64,000 bases of DNA, from positions 310,001 to 374,000 of the forward strand of contig NZ_CP025815.1 of assembly GCF_003352045.1 (NCBI RefSeq), written 5' to 3'. Source of the stretch: Sulfitobacter sp. JL08 (lineage in GTDB: Bacteria > Pseudomonadota > Alphaproteobacteria > Rhodobacterales > Rhodobacteraceae). The position numbers were made by a program, and so were the translations under genes. The stretch's first letter is position 1. Every line of letters starts with the position of its first letter. The notes under the pieces are model-generated. The model saw only the letters and a list, made by a program, of their open reading frames with translations, did not search any database and was not told the origin of the DNA. Positions 25,291-33,601 of this stretch are shown here, piece after piece.

Positions 25291-26634
25291 ATGCGAAAAC
25301 TGAACCCAAGGAACTTGACAGCGGCGCTTGCCGTCGCCGTGAGCTTCGGCCTGCCTGCCGCTGCTCAAGACGCCTCTGGGCCGATCCTGTTCACCAATGT
25401 CAATGTCTTTGACGGCGTTAACGAAGCCCTGATCGAAAACGCCAATGTCGTAGTGACGGACAATTTGATCACCGCCGTGTCAACAGAACCGTTGGCCGTC
25501 GCGGGTGGCACGGTCATCGACGGCGGCGGGCGGACGCTGATGCCGGGCCTGATAGATTGCCATTGGCACAGCATGGCGGCCAATTTTAATGGCAACGCGT
25601 TCGCGCTTGGTGAGGGAAAGCTGAACCTTGTGGCGGCCGATGGGGCGGAAAAAACGCTTATGCGGGGTTTCACCACGATCAGGGACATGGGCGGCAATGT
25701 CTTCGATCTAAAGTCGGTGATCGACGAGGGTATGTACGTTGGTCCCCGGATGTACGCTGCGGGGTCGATGATCTCCCAAACGTCGGGCCATGCAGATTTC
25801 CGTCAAACGATTGACATCCCTCAGAGCTATTCAAGGGATCTTACCCCGCAGGAAAGGATGGGGTCGGTCGCCATCGCAGACGGCAAGGCGCAAGTCCTGC
25901 AGCGCGTGCGCGAGAACCTGATGCGGGGCGCGGCCTTCATCAAGCTGATGGGCGGCGGCGGGGTCGCCTCGCCTTCGGATCCGCTGGACGTCTCGCAATA
26001 CACCGTCGAGGAAATTGCGGCGGCGGTCGAAGTGGCACAGAACTGGGGCACCTACGTGACGGTTCACTCCTACACCGGGAAGGCGATCCAGAACGCGATC
26101 CGCGGCGGTGTCCGGAATGTCGAGCATGGCCAGATGATTGACGAGGAAACCGCCAAACTGATGAAGGAGACGGATACGTCGGTCTGCATGCAGCCCTTCT
26201 ATAACGACGAGGATGCGATCCCGCTCGAACCCGGCTCATTTGCGGCACAAAAGTACCAATTGCTGATCTCTGGAACGGATACAGCCTTCGCGTTAGCGAA
26301 GAAATACGACCTGCTCTTCGGGTTCGGTACTGACACTCAGGGTTCACAGGCGCTCGCCGCGCGTCAGGGCGCGCAGTTGGCAAAGCTCACCCGCTATTTC
26401 GAGCCCTGGGAAGTGCTGAAGATTGCGACCAGCCAGAACTACGAGATCTTGAAGCGTTCCGGGCCGCGTGATCCCTATCCCGGTGACAACGGTGTGGTTC
26501 GGGAAGGTGCCTATGCCGACCTGCTTCTGGTCGACGGCAATCCGCTCGAGAACATCGACCTGATCGCCGACCCGGACAAGAACTTCGTCATCATCATGAA
26601 GGACGGCGTGATCTACAAGAACACCATCGAGTGA
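25291..26634 (+). CDS. exported amidohydrolase (imidazolonepropionase-like family)
   Basis: A 447-residue metal-dependent hydrolase with a Sec signal (GLPAAAQ). The metal-binding pattern is LMPGLIDCHWHS (HxH), MGGGGVASPSDP (carboxylated-lysine region FIKLMGGG), VHSYTG, NVEHGQ and GFGTDTQ (Asp). This is the layout of Xaa-Pro-type and Sgx9260-like exported amidohydrolases that cleave acyl-amino acids or dipeptides. The ATG at 25291 follows AGGAGAAACC; the ORF start 96 bases upstream is not used. Its last residues, IIMKDGVIYKNTIE, recur in the short ORF that follows. Confidence 0.85.
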   Translation: MRKLNPRNLTAALAVAVSFGLPAAAQDASGPILFTNVNVFDGVNEALIENANVVVTDNLITAVSTEPLAVAGGTVIDGGGRTLMPGLIDCHWHSMAANFNGNAFALGEGKLNLVAADGAEKTLMRGFTTIRDMGGNVFDLKSVIDEGMYVGPRMYAAGSMISQTSGHADFRQTIDIPQSYSRDLTPQERMGSVAIADGKAQVLQRVRENLMRGAAFIKLMGGGGVASPSDPLDVSQYTVEEIAAAVEVAQNWGTYVTVHSYTGKAIQNAIRGGVRNVEHGQMIDEETAKLMKETDTSVCMQPFYNDEDAIPLEPGSFAAQKYQLLISGTDTAFALAKKYDLLFGFGTDTQGSQALAARQGAQLAKLTRYFEPWEVLKIATSQNYEILKRSGPRDPYPGDNGVVREGAYADLLLVDGNPLENIDLIADPDKNFVIIMKDGVIYKNTIE

Positions 26635-26702
26635 CCTCTTGCAGCAGGCGTTTTACAAAAAGCGCCTGCAACGACTTCTTGAACATGCTGAGGAAGAGAT
26701 AC

Positions 26703-26852
26703 ATGAAGCGTCGTAGATTTCTTGAGATTGCAGCGGCTGCGGCTGGGTCCGGGTTGGTTCCGGCTAGCTTTGCAAGCGTCGCGCGGGCGCAGGTGACCAA
26801 CCTCGCGCTCATCATGAAAGACGGCGTGATCTACAAGAACACGCTTCAATGA
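26703..26852 (+). pseudogene. deletion remnant: TAT signal joined to an amidohydrolase C-terminus
   Basis: 49 codons, with GAGG-type ribosome site and ATG at 26703. The N-terminus is a clear twin-arginine signal (MKRRRFLEIAAAAAGSGLVP ... ARAQ) and the last 14 residues, LIMKDGVIYKNTLQ, are nearly the same as the end of the preceding amidohydrolase (IIMKDGVIYKNTIE). The catalytic body is missing. Most likely a second, TAT-exported amidohydrolase gene lost about 1.2 kb by internal deletion while keeping its frame. Whether the mini-protein is made is unknown. Confidence 0.65.
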
Positions 26853-26917
26853 AGACTGCCGCCCGTCGTGAATAGGCGGCGGGCGAATTCATGGCCGGGA
26901 GGTTGGGAGGCCGACGT

Positions 26918-27604
26918 ATGCACCCATTGCGGATTGAACGGCTTGTCTACCGGTGGCCGGGCGCGGAGCGCGGCACACTGGGGATTGGTGCGCTGTCTCT
27001 GGCGTCCGGCGAGAGCCTGTTCCTGTATGGCCCGAGCGGCTGCGGAAAATCGACCTTGCTGTCGGCGATCGCGGGGGTCGTCGATGTGCCGAAGGGGGCC
27101 ATACACGTTGCGGATCAGGATGTCGGCGCCGTACGCGGTGGCGCGCGGGACCGGTTTCGGGTGGATCACATCGGCATGATCTTTCAGGTGTTCAATCTCG
27201 TTCCGTGGCTGAGCGCGCTTGAGAACGTCCTTCTGCCATGCACATTCTCGCAGCGTCGCCGTACGCGTACGGGCGAGGATCCTGCGGGAACGGCGCAGCG
27301 TCTTTTGGACGAATTGGGTTTGTCCGATCCTGCTCTGGCATCGAAGCCCGCCAACGAGCTCAGCGTCGGGCAACAGCAACGGGTCGCCGCCGCGCGCGCG
27401 CTGATCGGCACGCCGGACCTGATCCTGGCGGACGAGCCGACCTCCGCGCTCGATGAGGCGGCCAAGGTGGCCTTCGTCGAGCTGCTGGCAAGGGAATGCG
27501 CCCAAGCGGGAACCGCGCTGCTCTTCGTCAGTCATGACCGCAGCCTTGAGGGTCATTTCGATCACAGCCTCGACTTCCTCGACCTGAACCGGAGCGCCGA
27601 TTGA
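26918..27604 (+). CDS. ABC transporter ATP-binding protein, LolD/MacB type
   Basis: A 228-residue ATPase with Walker A GPSGCGKST, the Q-loop region MIFQVFNLVPWLSALENV, signature LSVGQQQR, Walker B LILADEPTSALD and switch His in VSHD. This is the MacB/LolD branch that works with FtsX-like permeases. The ATG at 26918 follows GGAGG with good spacing. It overlaps the permease gene by one base (TGATG). Confidence 0.88.
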   Translation: MHPLRIERLVYRWPGAERGTLGIGALSLASGESLFLYGPSGCGKSTLLSAIAGVVDVPKGAIHVADQDVGAVRGGARDRFRVDHIGMIFQVFNLVPWLSALENVLLPCTFSQRRRTRTGEDPAGTAQRLLDELGLSDPALASKPANELSVGQQQRVAAARALIGTPDLILADEPTSALDEAAKVAFVELLARECAQAGTALLFVSHDRSLEGHFDHSLDFLDLNRSAD

Positions 27605-28983
27605 TGCTAAGTTTCAGCCTGCGCAGCCTGTGGAACCGTCGCTTCGTCGCTGGCCTGACGGTACTGGCCATCAGCCTTAGCGTCGCACTGATCCTCGGTG
27701 TCGAGCGGCTCAGGGATGGCGCGCGTGACAGTTTCGCCAACTCCGCGTCGGGGATCGACCTGATCGTGGCGCCGCGCGGCAATTCGGTTCAGATCCTGAT
27801 GGCCACCGTTTTCGGCGTGGGCGGCACCGGAACCGGCATGACATGGGACATCTTCGAATGGTTGGAAGATCGGCCCGAGGTCGCCTGGGCGGTGCCGATC
27901 CAGATGGGGGATAATCACCGCGGCTATCCGGTGATCGGCACGGATGAGGCGTATTTCGAGCGTTTCCGACACTCTGGCGGACAGCCGCTTTCCCTGGCCG
28001 CGGGCGGGTACTTTTCCAGTGACGGGCCGGAAGACGCCGCAGTGGTCGGTGCCGAGGTCGCGGCGCGGTTTGGCTATGCCCCGGGTGCGGTGATCGTTAA
28101 CGCCCATGGTTCCGGCGAGGTCTCCTTCGACCTCCACGACGACGCGCCCTTCACCATATCGGGCGTGCTCGCACCGACCGGCACCGCGGTCGATCGGATG
28201 GTCTTCGTCACGCTCGAGGGCTTCGACACCCTGCATGCGCAAGAAGATGCGCCACTGGCCGACCCCCTCGACCCGGCCGCGATGTCCGCCGATGGTCATG
28301 GTGAGGATGACGCGCACGGCAACCCACAGGATCACGATGGGCACGACGACCATGAAGACGGCGACGAGCACGAGAATCATGACGCGCATGGCGACCACGA
28401 AGGCACGGAGGTCGGACACGGTCACGAACCGGACCGGATCAATGCCGTCTACGTCGGACTGATCGATCGGGCGAATGTCCTCGGCCTGCAGCGGGCGGTC
28501 AACGAACGCCCCTCCGACGCCTTGAGTGCCGTCCTCCCGGCGGTCGCGCTGGCCGAGCTCTGGGGGATCACCGGGACGGCCGAGCGCGCGATGCGGCTGA
28601 TGGCGTGGGCCGTCGCCTTGGCCGGGATGATCGGGATGGTGGTCATGCTCTCCGCGACCCTCGACACCCGCCGCCGCGAATTCGCGATCCTGCGGTCTGT
28701 CGGCGCCACGCCGACTCGAATCTTTGCACTGATCGTCACAGAAGCGGCCGTCCTCACCGCGGCCGGGCTGATCCTTGGCCTTGTTCTGCTCACGGTGGCC
28801 ACGTTCGTGACCGACCCGATCCTATCCGCCCGCTTCGGCCTGCGATTGGGACTGAATGTCTTCGGGACGCGCGAACTGGCCACCCTTTTGGCTATCTTCT
28901 GCGCCGGGCTCATTGCCTCGCTTATCCCGGCAATTCGGGTCTATCGCATGACGCTGGCCGACGGGCTATCGGTTCGGCTATGA
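27604..28983 (+). CDS. ABC permease, FtsX/MacB type, with His/Asp-rich extracytoplasmic loop
   Basis: A 459-residue permease. One membrane helix near the N-terminus (VAGLTVLAISLSVALIL) is followed by a large periplasmic domain and three C-terminal helices (MAWAVALAGMIGMVVML; ILGLVLLTVATFV; LLAIFCAGLIASLIPAI), the FtsX plan. Roughly residues 233-280 are extremely rich in His, Asp and Glu (DGHGEDDAHGNPQDHDGHDD and onward), a likely zinc or other divalent-metal binding segment. With the DUF3299 gene behind it, the set resembles the Vibrio Zrg zinc-uptake operon. It overlaps the genes on both sides by a few bases or lies within 25 bases of them. Confidence 0.87.
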   Translation: MLSFSLRSLWNRRFVAGLTVLAISLSVALILGVERLRDGARDSFANSASGIDLIVAPRGNSVQILMATVFGVGGTGTGMTWDIFEWLEDRPEVAWAVPIQMGDNHRGYPVIGTDEAYFERFRHSGGQPLSLAAGGYFSSDGPEDAAVVGAEVAARFGYAPGAVIVNAHGSGEVSFDLHDDAPFTISGVLAPTGTAVDRMVFVTLEGFDTLHAQEDAPLADPLDPAAMSADGHGEDDAHGNPQDHDGHDDHEDGDEHENHDAHGDHEGTEVGHGHEPDRINAVYVGLIDRANVLGLQRAVNERPSDALSAVLPAVALAELWGITGTAERAMRLMAWAVALAGMIGMVVMLSATLDTRRREFAILRSVGATPTRIFALIVTEAAVLTAAGLILGLVLLTVATFVTDPILSARFGLRLGLNVFGTRELATLLAIFCAGLIASLIPAIRVYRMTLADGLSVRL

Positions 28984-29003
28984 CAAATCAAAGGGACTTC
29001 TCC

Positions 29004-29660
29004 ATGACCGTGTTCGCTCGTCTCGCCTTGATACTCTCGCTTGCCGTTCCTCCGGGGCTCGCAATGGCGGCTGACCCTCAGGACATCTCCTGGCATATGC
29101 TCGCCCCTTCAGCCGCAGTGATCGAGAACCCGTTCGAGAACCTCACCGACGATCAGATGGACACCCTTCGCCAGATTCTGCGATTCGAGGCCCTGGCCGA
29201 GCAGAGCTATGAGGCCTCGTTCACCACCGAGGCGCAAGCGTTACGCGAACAACTGGAGGAGGACGGCCTGGATGTCGACGGATTGTTCGCCGCGCGCCTC
29301 GCGATCATGGAAAAACGCGAAGCGGCGGCCACCGGGGTGAACGAGGCACTTATCGGCAGCAGCATCCGGATGCCGGGCTATGTTCTGCCCTTGGAGTTCA
29401 AGGACCGGAAGGTTGTCGAATTCCTGCTGGTGCCGACGGTCGGCGCCTGCATCCACACCCCGCCGCCCCCCGCCAACCAGGTCGTCCATGTCGTGTATCC
29501 CGAGGGGATCGAGGTCAACGGACTCTTCACTCCCGTATGGATCACCGGGACCATGGTCGCCCAGAGTTCGGTTCAGGACGTTGGGTATGTCGACGGACAG
29601 GCCCCGGTTTCCGTCAGCTATTCGATGCAGCCATTGTTGGTCGAAAGCTATGGCGGTTGA
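29004..29660 (+). CDS. DUF3299 family exported protein
   Basis: A 218-residue protein with a Sec signal (PPGLAMAAD). The DUF3299 core is visible: IRMPGYVLPLEFKDRKVVEF, then LLVPTVGACIHTPPPPANQ with a conserved Cys-x-His. The ATG at 29004 follows AAGGGA; ATG 28980, overlapping the permease stop, is an alternative. DUF3299 proteins commonly sit beside metal-handling or MacB-like ABC genes, and a metallochaperone-like role is inferred. The final codons and about 85 bases downstream are repeated near 32.8 kb. Confidence 0.85.
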   Translation: MTVFARLALILSLAVPPGLAMAADPQDISWHMLAPSAAVIENPFENLTDDQMDTLRQILRFEALAEQSYEASFTTEAQALREQLEEDGLDVDGLFAARLAIMEKREAAATGVNEALIGSSIRMPGYVLPLEFKDRKVVEFLLVPTVGACIHTPPPPANQVVHVVYPEGIEVNGLFTPVWITGTMVAQSSVQDVGYVDGQAPVSVSYSMQPLLVESYGG

Positions 29661-29743
29661 ACGCCAGCGCTCGGGCTCGGATCCTCATCCGAGCATGGCG
29701 GACTCTACATGGCGGCGAAAACACCACGTTTACGAGACCTCAG
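29638..29743 (+). repeat. 3' end of DUF3299 gene plus flank, copy A
   Basis: Covers the last codons (VESYGG stop) and the downstream CATGGCGGACTCTACATGGC block. It is matched by copy B at 32754-32863 with most bases identical, including CATGGCGGCGAAA and ACGAGACCT. Confidence 0.65.
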
Positions 29744-30309
29744 ATCGAGATGGGTCGGGTACTTCCCTCGCAAGAAGGCATCGTGCGGTGCCAGTCGAGT
29801 GCGTCCAAAACACCCGCTGACTAAGAGATCGCCCTTCAAAATTACCTAAAAACAATAGCTTGAAAGGCAGAGAAGGTTCGCATCCAGTCGCGTTCCCTCC
29901 TGAACTCGCAAACGCAAAAACTGCTTCTCAAGGACCTTATTGAGGAGTGGACAGGTTGTCCCGCTGGATCAATGCCCTAACAATTGGAGGTGTGCAATTC
30001 GTGTACAACCCAAAGTGAAGGTCCTGAAAGCGGACCAAAGCAGCTACACGCGCAAGCGCAGCGAGATGTCACTTTGTCCCGCTCTGCAGCCATTGGTGCA
30101 GTCTGCGGCGAATGACCGGCCCAAGCCCGAAGCCGACCTATTTGCATTCACTTGCTGACCATTTTTGAACTCAAGAATAATCAGCCTGCTAGCAAGATTA
30201 AGGTGCTGAACGAGGCCGCCAATATTGGGTATTGGACGCGGTTCTGTACTGTTGAGGTGTGTTGTCCTATTTACAGATTCTAGTATCAAAAGCGTTTGGA
30301 GAATAATCT
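29661..30309. other. gene-free stretch after the ABC/DUF3299 cassette
   Basis: 649 bases without a supported gene. It holds the flank of the duplicated DUF3299 end and copy 4 of the dispersed repeat. It probably marks the right edge of the acquired segment. Confidence 0.55.
30073..30146 (+). repeat. dispersed intergenic repeat, copy 4
   Basis: Starts TTTGTCCCGCTCTGCAGCCA and includes TTGGTGCAGTCTGCGGCGAA, then TGACCGGCCCAAGCCCGAAG. Very similar to copy 5 over about 45 bases. GCAG and CTGC in the centre can pair. Confidence 0.7.
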
Positions 30310-31386
30310 ATGAAGGCCGAAGCACGCGACCTTCTCGAAAGAGCATTGCCTCTCTGCGCGATAGCTATTGTCTTTTTGTTGGGCGCGCTCGCGCTTAGTC
30401 CTTTTGCGCCAGCGCTGATGTGGTCAGTTTTTGTTTCGGTCGCCCTGTATCCACTGCATATGCGCCTCACGGGCCGGCTTGGCGGTGCCCGTGGGTTGGC
30501 GACTGCGATTACCGCGATTGGATTGATTGTCATTGTTCTAATTCCGATGTTGTTTCTTCTGCGCTCTATAATCGCCATCCTGCCAGAGCTCGCGGTCTTG
30601 GTGCTGGAAGGGGGAAACCTTGAGAAAATCGGGTTGGATATCCCTGCAAATATGCCGCCGACATGGCTCAATTTATGGAATGGTCTGCGGGACGACTTCG
30701 AGGCCATCAGACGCTTTGCTGGTGGCGATCTGCGTCTGTGGTTTTCCACATTATTGCTGGAGGGGCGGCTTATTGGTCATTTTGTACTGGAGTTTTTGCT
30801 CGGACTGATACTTGCAGCTGTGATCTTGCAAAATGCTGACCCTCTCCATCGGCTTTCCTCCAAAGCGTTCCAAGAGTTGGGTGGTGCGCGGGGTTTAAAG
30901 CTGGCAGAACGTTCAGTTCTCACGATACGCTACACAGTTCTTGGCATTCTCGGCTCTGCAGCTGTTCAGACAGCTATTGCGGCCTTTGCGTATTGGCTGG
31001 TTGGTGTTCCGCATTGGCCGCTACTTGCCTTCGCGACTTTCATGCTGGGTCTGCTTCAGGTCGGGCCCGTACTGATCTGGGGCCCGTTGGCATTGTGGCT
31101 TTGGCTGGACGGTCAGTCCGGAATGGCAATTTTTCTTGCACTATGGGGGCTTTTCGCCGTCGGGCTTTCTGATAACGCAGTGAAAGCGCTTGTAGTCGCG
31201 CGAGGCGCTAATCTTCCGGCGACCCTTGTCTTTTTAGGCGCGCTCGGCGGTCTGATGGTCTGGGGGATCGTGGGCATCTTTCTTGGGCCGGTCATACTGG
31301 CTTTATGTCTAGAGTTGATCTTATGGTGGCTGGAAGAAGATGGCGTTGACGCACTTGGCCAAAACAAAAGGCAAACCGAAACTTGA
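30310..31386 (+). CDS. AI-2E/PerM family membrane transporter
   Basis: A 358-residue integral membrane protein with about seven or eight hydrophobic helices. It has the family's N-terminal pair of helices, a long hydrophilic middle, and the C-terminal LLAFATFMLGLLQVGPVLIWGP and GLSDNAVKALVVARGANLPATL stretch. Family members include TqsA/YdiK-type exporters and PerM permeases; the substrate is not known. It ends 42 bases before the DUF883 gene, and the three genes probably form one operon. Confidence 0.83.
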   Translation: MKAEARDLLERALPLCAIAIVFLLGALALSPFAPALMWSVFVSVALYPLHMRLTGRLGGARGLATAITAIGLIVIVLIPMLFLLRSIIAILPELAVLVLEGGNLEKIGLDIPANMPPTWLNLWNGLRDDFEAIRRFAGGDLRLWFSTLLLEGRLIGHFVLEFLLGLILAAVILQNADPLHRLSSKAFQELGGARGLKLAERSVLTIRYTVLGILGSAAVQTAIAAFAYWLVGVPHWPLLAFATFMLGLLQVGPVLIWGPLALWLWLDGQSGMAIFLALWGLFAVGLSDNAVKALVVARGANLPATLVFLGALGGLMVWGIVGIFLGPVILALCLELILWWLEEDGVDALGQNKRQTET

Positions 31387-31428
31387 ACGGCCAACATTAG
31401 TAGGCCCTTGAAATTGGAGGAACGTACA

Positions 31429-31740
31429 GTGGAAGATATGTCACAAAGCAAAGGTCGCGAGGATGTCGACCGGCAGTTCAAAATCATTCGTGAGGACATT
31501 ACAACACTGTCAAAGCTTCTGCGTGAGATCGGCGAAGAGAAAGCTGGCGAAAAGCGGGATGCCGCTTTGGCAGAAGCTGCGGAACTTCTTGAAAAATCCA
31601 GGTCTGCGATTGACGAGGGCCGGCTCAAAGCGAGCGCGGCGAAGACATCGGTTGAAGACTACATTCGCGAACAACCTGTCCAGTCCGCTCTGATTGCCCT
31701 TGGGGTTGGGTTTCTGGTTGGCATGATATCACGTCGCTGA
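31429..31740 (+). CDS. DUF883/ElaB-YqjD family inner-membrane protein
   Basis: A 103-residue protein, mostly a charged coiled coil (about residues 10-80) ending in one membrane helix and the motif ALGVGFLVGMISRR, diagnostic of ElaB/YqjD/YgaM-type proteins that sit in the inner membrane and bind ribosomes in stationary phase. A GTG start at 31429 is chosen because GGAGG is 8 bases upstream; ATG 31438 is the alternative. Confidence 0.82.
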   Translation: MEDMSQSKGREDVDRQFKIIREDITTLSKLLREIGEEKAGEKRDAALAEAAELLEKSRSAIDEGRLKASAAKTSVEDYIREQPVQSALIALGVGFLVGMISRR

Positions 31741-31748
31741 GGTTCAGA

Positions 31749-32171
31749 ATGCTGGAAGACTTGCTTAAAACCTTTTTACATTCGCAACTTGGCGATGTGC
31801 GGCGTAGAACCAGAGGAGCGCTTCTAGAAGTTGTGGCATTTGGGCTGTTCGGTCTTGCAATTGTTTTACTGTTCTTGGGAATGTTCCTGTGGCTTTCCGT
31901 TCGGATGGAACCGTGGTTAGCCGCAATCATGCTCGCCGCTCTTGCACTTCTCGCCGCTCTCGCGCTCGTGTATGTTGGTCGGACGCTTCTACGGCGCAAA
32001 GAACCCGATCCACATCATAAGGCGCTTGCAGCGCTACAATCTTTGGGGCTGCTTTCACAAAGCGGCCCGAAAGGCTCCGAAAAAGTTGCAGACAAGCAGG
32101 AACCAGAAATAGCAATGGTCGCTTCAGCTTTGGCGGCAGGGCTGATACTCGGACGCTCCACAAAACGCTAG
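31749..32171 (+). CDS. phage-holin-like/DUF1469-type membrane protein
   Basis: A 140-residue protein with two adjacent membrane helices (VVAFGLFGLAIVLLFLGMFL and AIMLAALALLAALALVYV) and a third weak hydrophobic segment at the C-terminus (VASALAAGLILG). Proteins of this type are often paired with DUF883 genes, as here (8 bases apart). The pair is usually stress-induced. No enzymatic motif is visible. Confidence 0.7.
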   Translation: MLEDLLKTFLHSQLGDVRRRTRGALLEVVAFGLFGLAIVLLFLGMFLWLSVRMEPWLAAIMLAALALLAALALVYVGRTLLRRKEPDPHHKALAALQSLGLLSQSGPKGSEKVADKQEPEIAMVASALAAGLILGRSTKR

Positions 32172-32249
32172 CCTGCTTGTGAACCCGTTGACGCCTCTTG
32201 GCTCCTCTAAACCAATTACACCGGTTTTGGTCCTATCGACCAACGGCCG

Positions 32250-32322
32250 TTTGGTCCCGCTCTGCAGCCATTGGTGCAGTTTGCGGCGAATGACTGGTCA
32301 GAGCCCATACCGACCTGTTCAT
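32250..32322 (+). repeat. dispersed intergenic repeat, copy 5
   Basis: Reads TTTGGTCCCGCTCTGCAGCC then ATTGGTGCAGTTTGCGGCGA and TGACTGGTCAGAGCCCATAC. Nearly identical to copy 4 in its first 45 bases. Confidence 0.7.
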
Positions 32323-32607
32323 TTTACGCTGCGTGCGCTCGCAGCACGGAAAATTCGGCGTCAATGTAAAATTCGTTGCTACGGCGCAACAGGAAAACCG
32401 GCCATTCATGTCGTGTGCAGCAAGCATCAGTGTTCGAGTTCTCAGACTGCGGAACAGAACGGCAATTCGCTGTGCTTGCTCCAATGTCCGCAATTGATTT
32501 TTCGAATGAGCTGGGACCTTCCATGCGAAGGCCTATTCTAAAGCTTGGCTGGAATAGCGGATACTTTGGCATTTCAGCGTCAATCCGGTGACGGAGCTTG
32601 GATGTTT

Positions 32608-32760
32608 CTATCCAATGCCCTCAGCCAGAAGATCAAAAACCACGCGAATGCGTAGGTTTGTCTTAAGCTCGCGATGGGCCACCAGCCATGTCTCGATACT
32701 GAGCGGCTCAAACGCTGAGAAAGGGTTTTCGAGTTCTATTTGATGCGGCCAATTCTGGTT
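32608..32760 (-). pseudogene. C-terminal relic of a LysR-type regulator
   Basis: About 50 residues ending LAEGIG. ENPFSAFEPLSIETWLVAHR followed by ELKTNLRIRVVFDLLAEGIG is the typical C-terminal end of the LysR effector domain. The rest of the gene is missing: at about 32755 the sequence passes into a DUF3299 3' relic on the other strand. Confidence 0.65.
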
Positions 32761-32863
32761 GAGGAGTATGGCGGTTGAGCGCAAGCGCGCGGGACAGATC
32801 GGTATCTCGGCATGGCGGACTCTACATGGCGGCGAAAGCGTCGCGTCCACGAGACCTTAAGCT
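32754..32863 (+). repeat. 3' relic of a DUF3299 gene plus flank, copy B
   Basis: Encodes ILVEEYGG followed by TGA, matching the LLVESYGG end of the intact DUF3299 protein at 29.66 kb. The downstream flank also matches (CATGGCGGACTCTACATGGC and CACGAGACCT). The body of the gene is absent. Confidence 0.65.
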
Positions 32864-32877
32864 CCAGTTTCATTGAT

Positions 32878-33159
32878 TTATAGCCAGAACAAGACAGTGG
32901 CTGCGAGCGCTATGGCGGAAAGGAAAACCTTTGGGCATCGATCATATTGAGTTGCCATCGGACCATCATCCGGGAAAAAGGCTTCGCCAATCAGGTATGC
33001 ACCGAAGGCGGCAATAGAAATTGCCAAAGCGACAGCTTTTTGCGGCCCAAGTGCCGCTGACGTACATGCGAAGAAGCACACTGCCCGTCTCAAGCGCATT
33101 TGTTCTGACAAAGCCACAGTGCCTATTGACCAGATCTGCACCTGACCAACGAATCGCAA
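32878..33159 (-). CDS. possible small membrane protein, unrecognised
   Basis: A 93-codon frame whose C-terminal part has two hydrophobic segments (KAVALAISIAAFGAYLIGEA and KVFLSAIALAATVLFWL) separated by FFPDDGPMATQYDRCP. No family is recognised and no strong ribosome site decides the start. The N-terminal third looks non-coding. It may be a real short gene or a fragment in this decayed stretch. Confidence 0.3.
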   Translation of the reverse strand: MRFVGQVQIWSIGTVALSEQMRLRRAVCFFACTSAALGPQKAVALAISIAAFGAYLIGEAFFPDDGPMATQYDRCPKVFLSAIALAATVLFWL

Positions 33160-33383
33160 TCGTCGAATTGCGCATCAAAAGAAAATCTGGCGGAAATGAG
33201 GCAAAAAAAAGCCCAAGCGTCAAATCTTACATCTTAAGCGTGTAATTCTCCACGGTTTGGTCGATGCACAGTCCTCACAAAGGGGCGTAAAGTTGTCGAA
33301 CGTTCCGTCACAAGGCGGAGTTCAAGTCGCCGTGAAGTGTAACGGCTCCATCGTAAATACAATTGAGTAACTAGGAGAATCGA

Positions 33384-33554
33384 ATGTTGAAACTGTATGT
33401 AATCATGAAGAGCTTGGCAAATGACGAGCGCGGCGCGACCATCGTAGAATATGGCGTTGCCCTTACGATCGTTACGGCGATCGCTGTTGCAACCCTGACG
33501 GCTCTGGGCGGTGACGTCAACGGTCAGTTCACTGCCGCAGAAGGCCTGATGTAA
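33384..33554 (+). CDS. flp: Flp/Fap-type pilin
   Basis: A 56-residue pilin precursor. The short positive leader ends in DERG, cut before ATIVEYGVALTIVTAIA; Glu at +4/+5 and Tyr after it are the Flp signature. The hydrophobic helix spans about residues 20-40. The ATG at 33384 follows TAGGAGAAT. It is the main subunit of the tad pilus and the first gene of the locus, processed by the prepilin peptidase at 43.0 kb. A strong hairpin follows it. Confidence 0.93.
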   Translation: MLKLYVIMKSLANDERGATIVEYGVALTIVTAIAVATLTALGGDVNGQFTAAEGLM

Positions 33555-33573
33555 CTGCTACTCAGAAGAATAA

Positions 33574-33601
33574 GCATGCGGCGGCTTAAGTCGCCGCATG
33601 C
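33574..33601 (+). terminator. hairpin between flp and cpaB
   Basis: GCATGCGGCG pairs with CGCCGCATGC around an 8-base loop (GCTTAAGT), 20 bases after the flp stop. It has no U-run. It likely lets most transcripts stop or stabilises the flp message so pilin greatly exceeds the assembly proteins. Confidence 0.65.

Larger units (their letters stand above)
32172..33383. other. relic-rich stretch before the pilus locus
   Basis: 1.2 kb without a confident intact gene. In order it holds copy 5 of the dispersed repeat, about 280 bases with nothing recognisable, the C-terminal relic of a LysR regulator, the 3' relic of a DUF3299 gene, one weak small ORF, and about 220 bases of flp upstream region. 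Confidence 0.55.
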
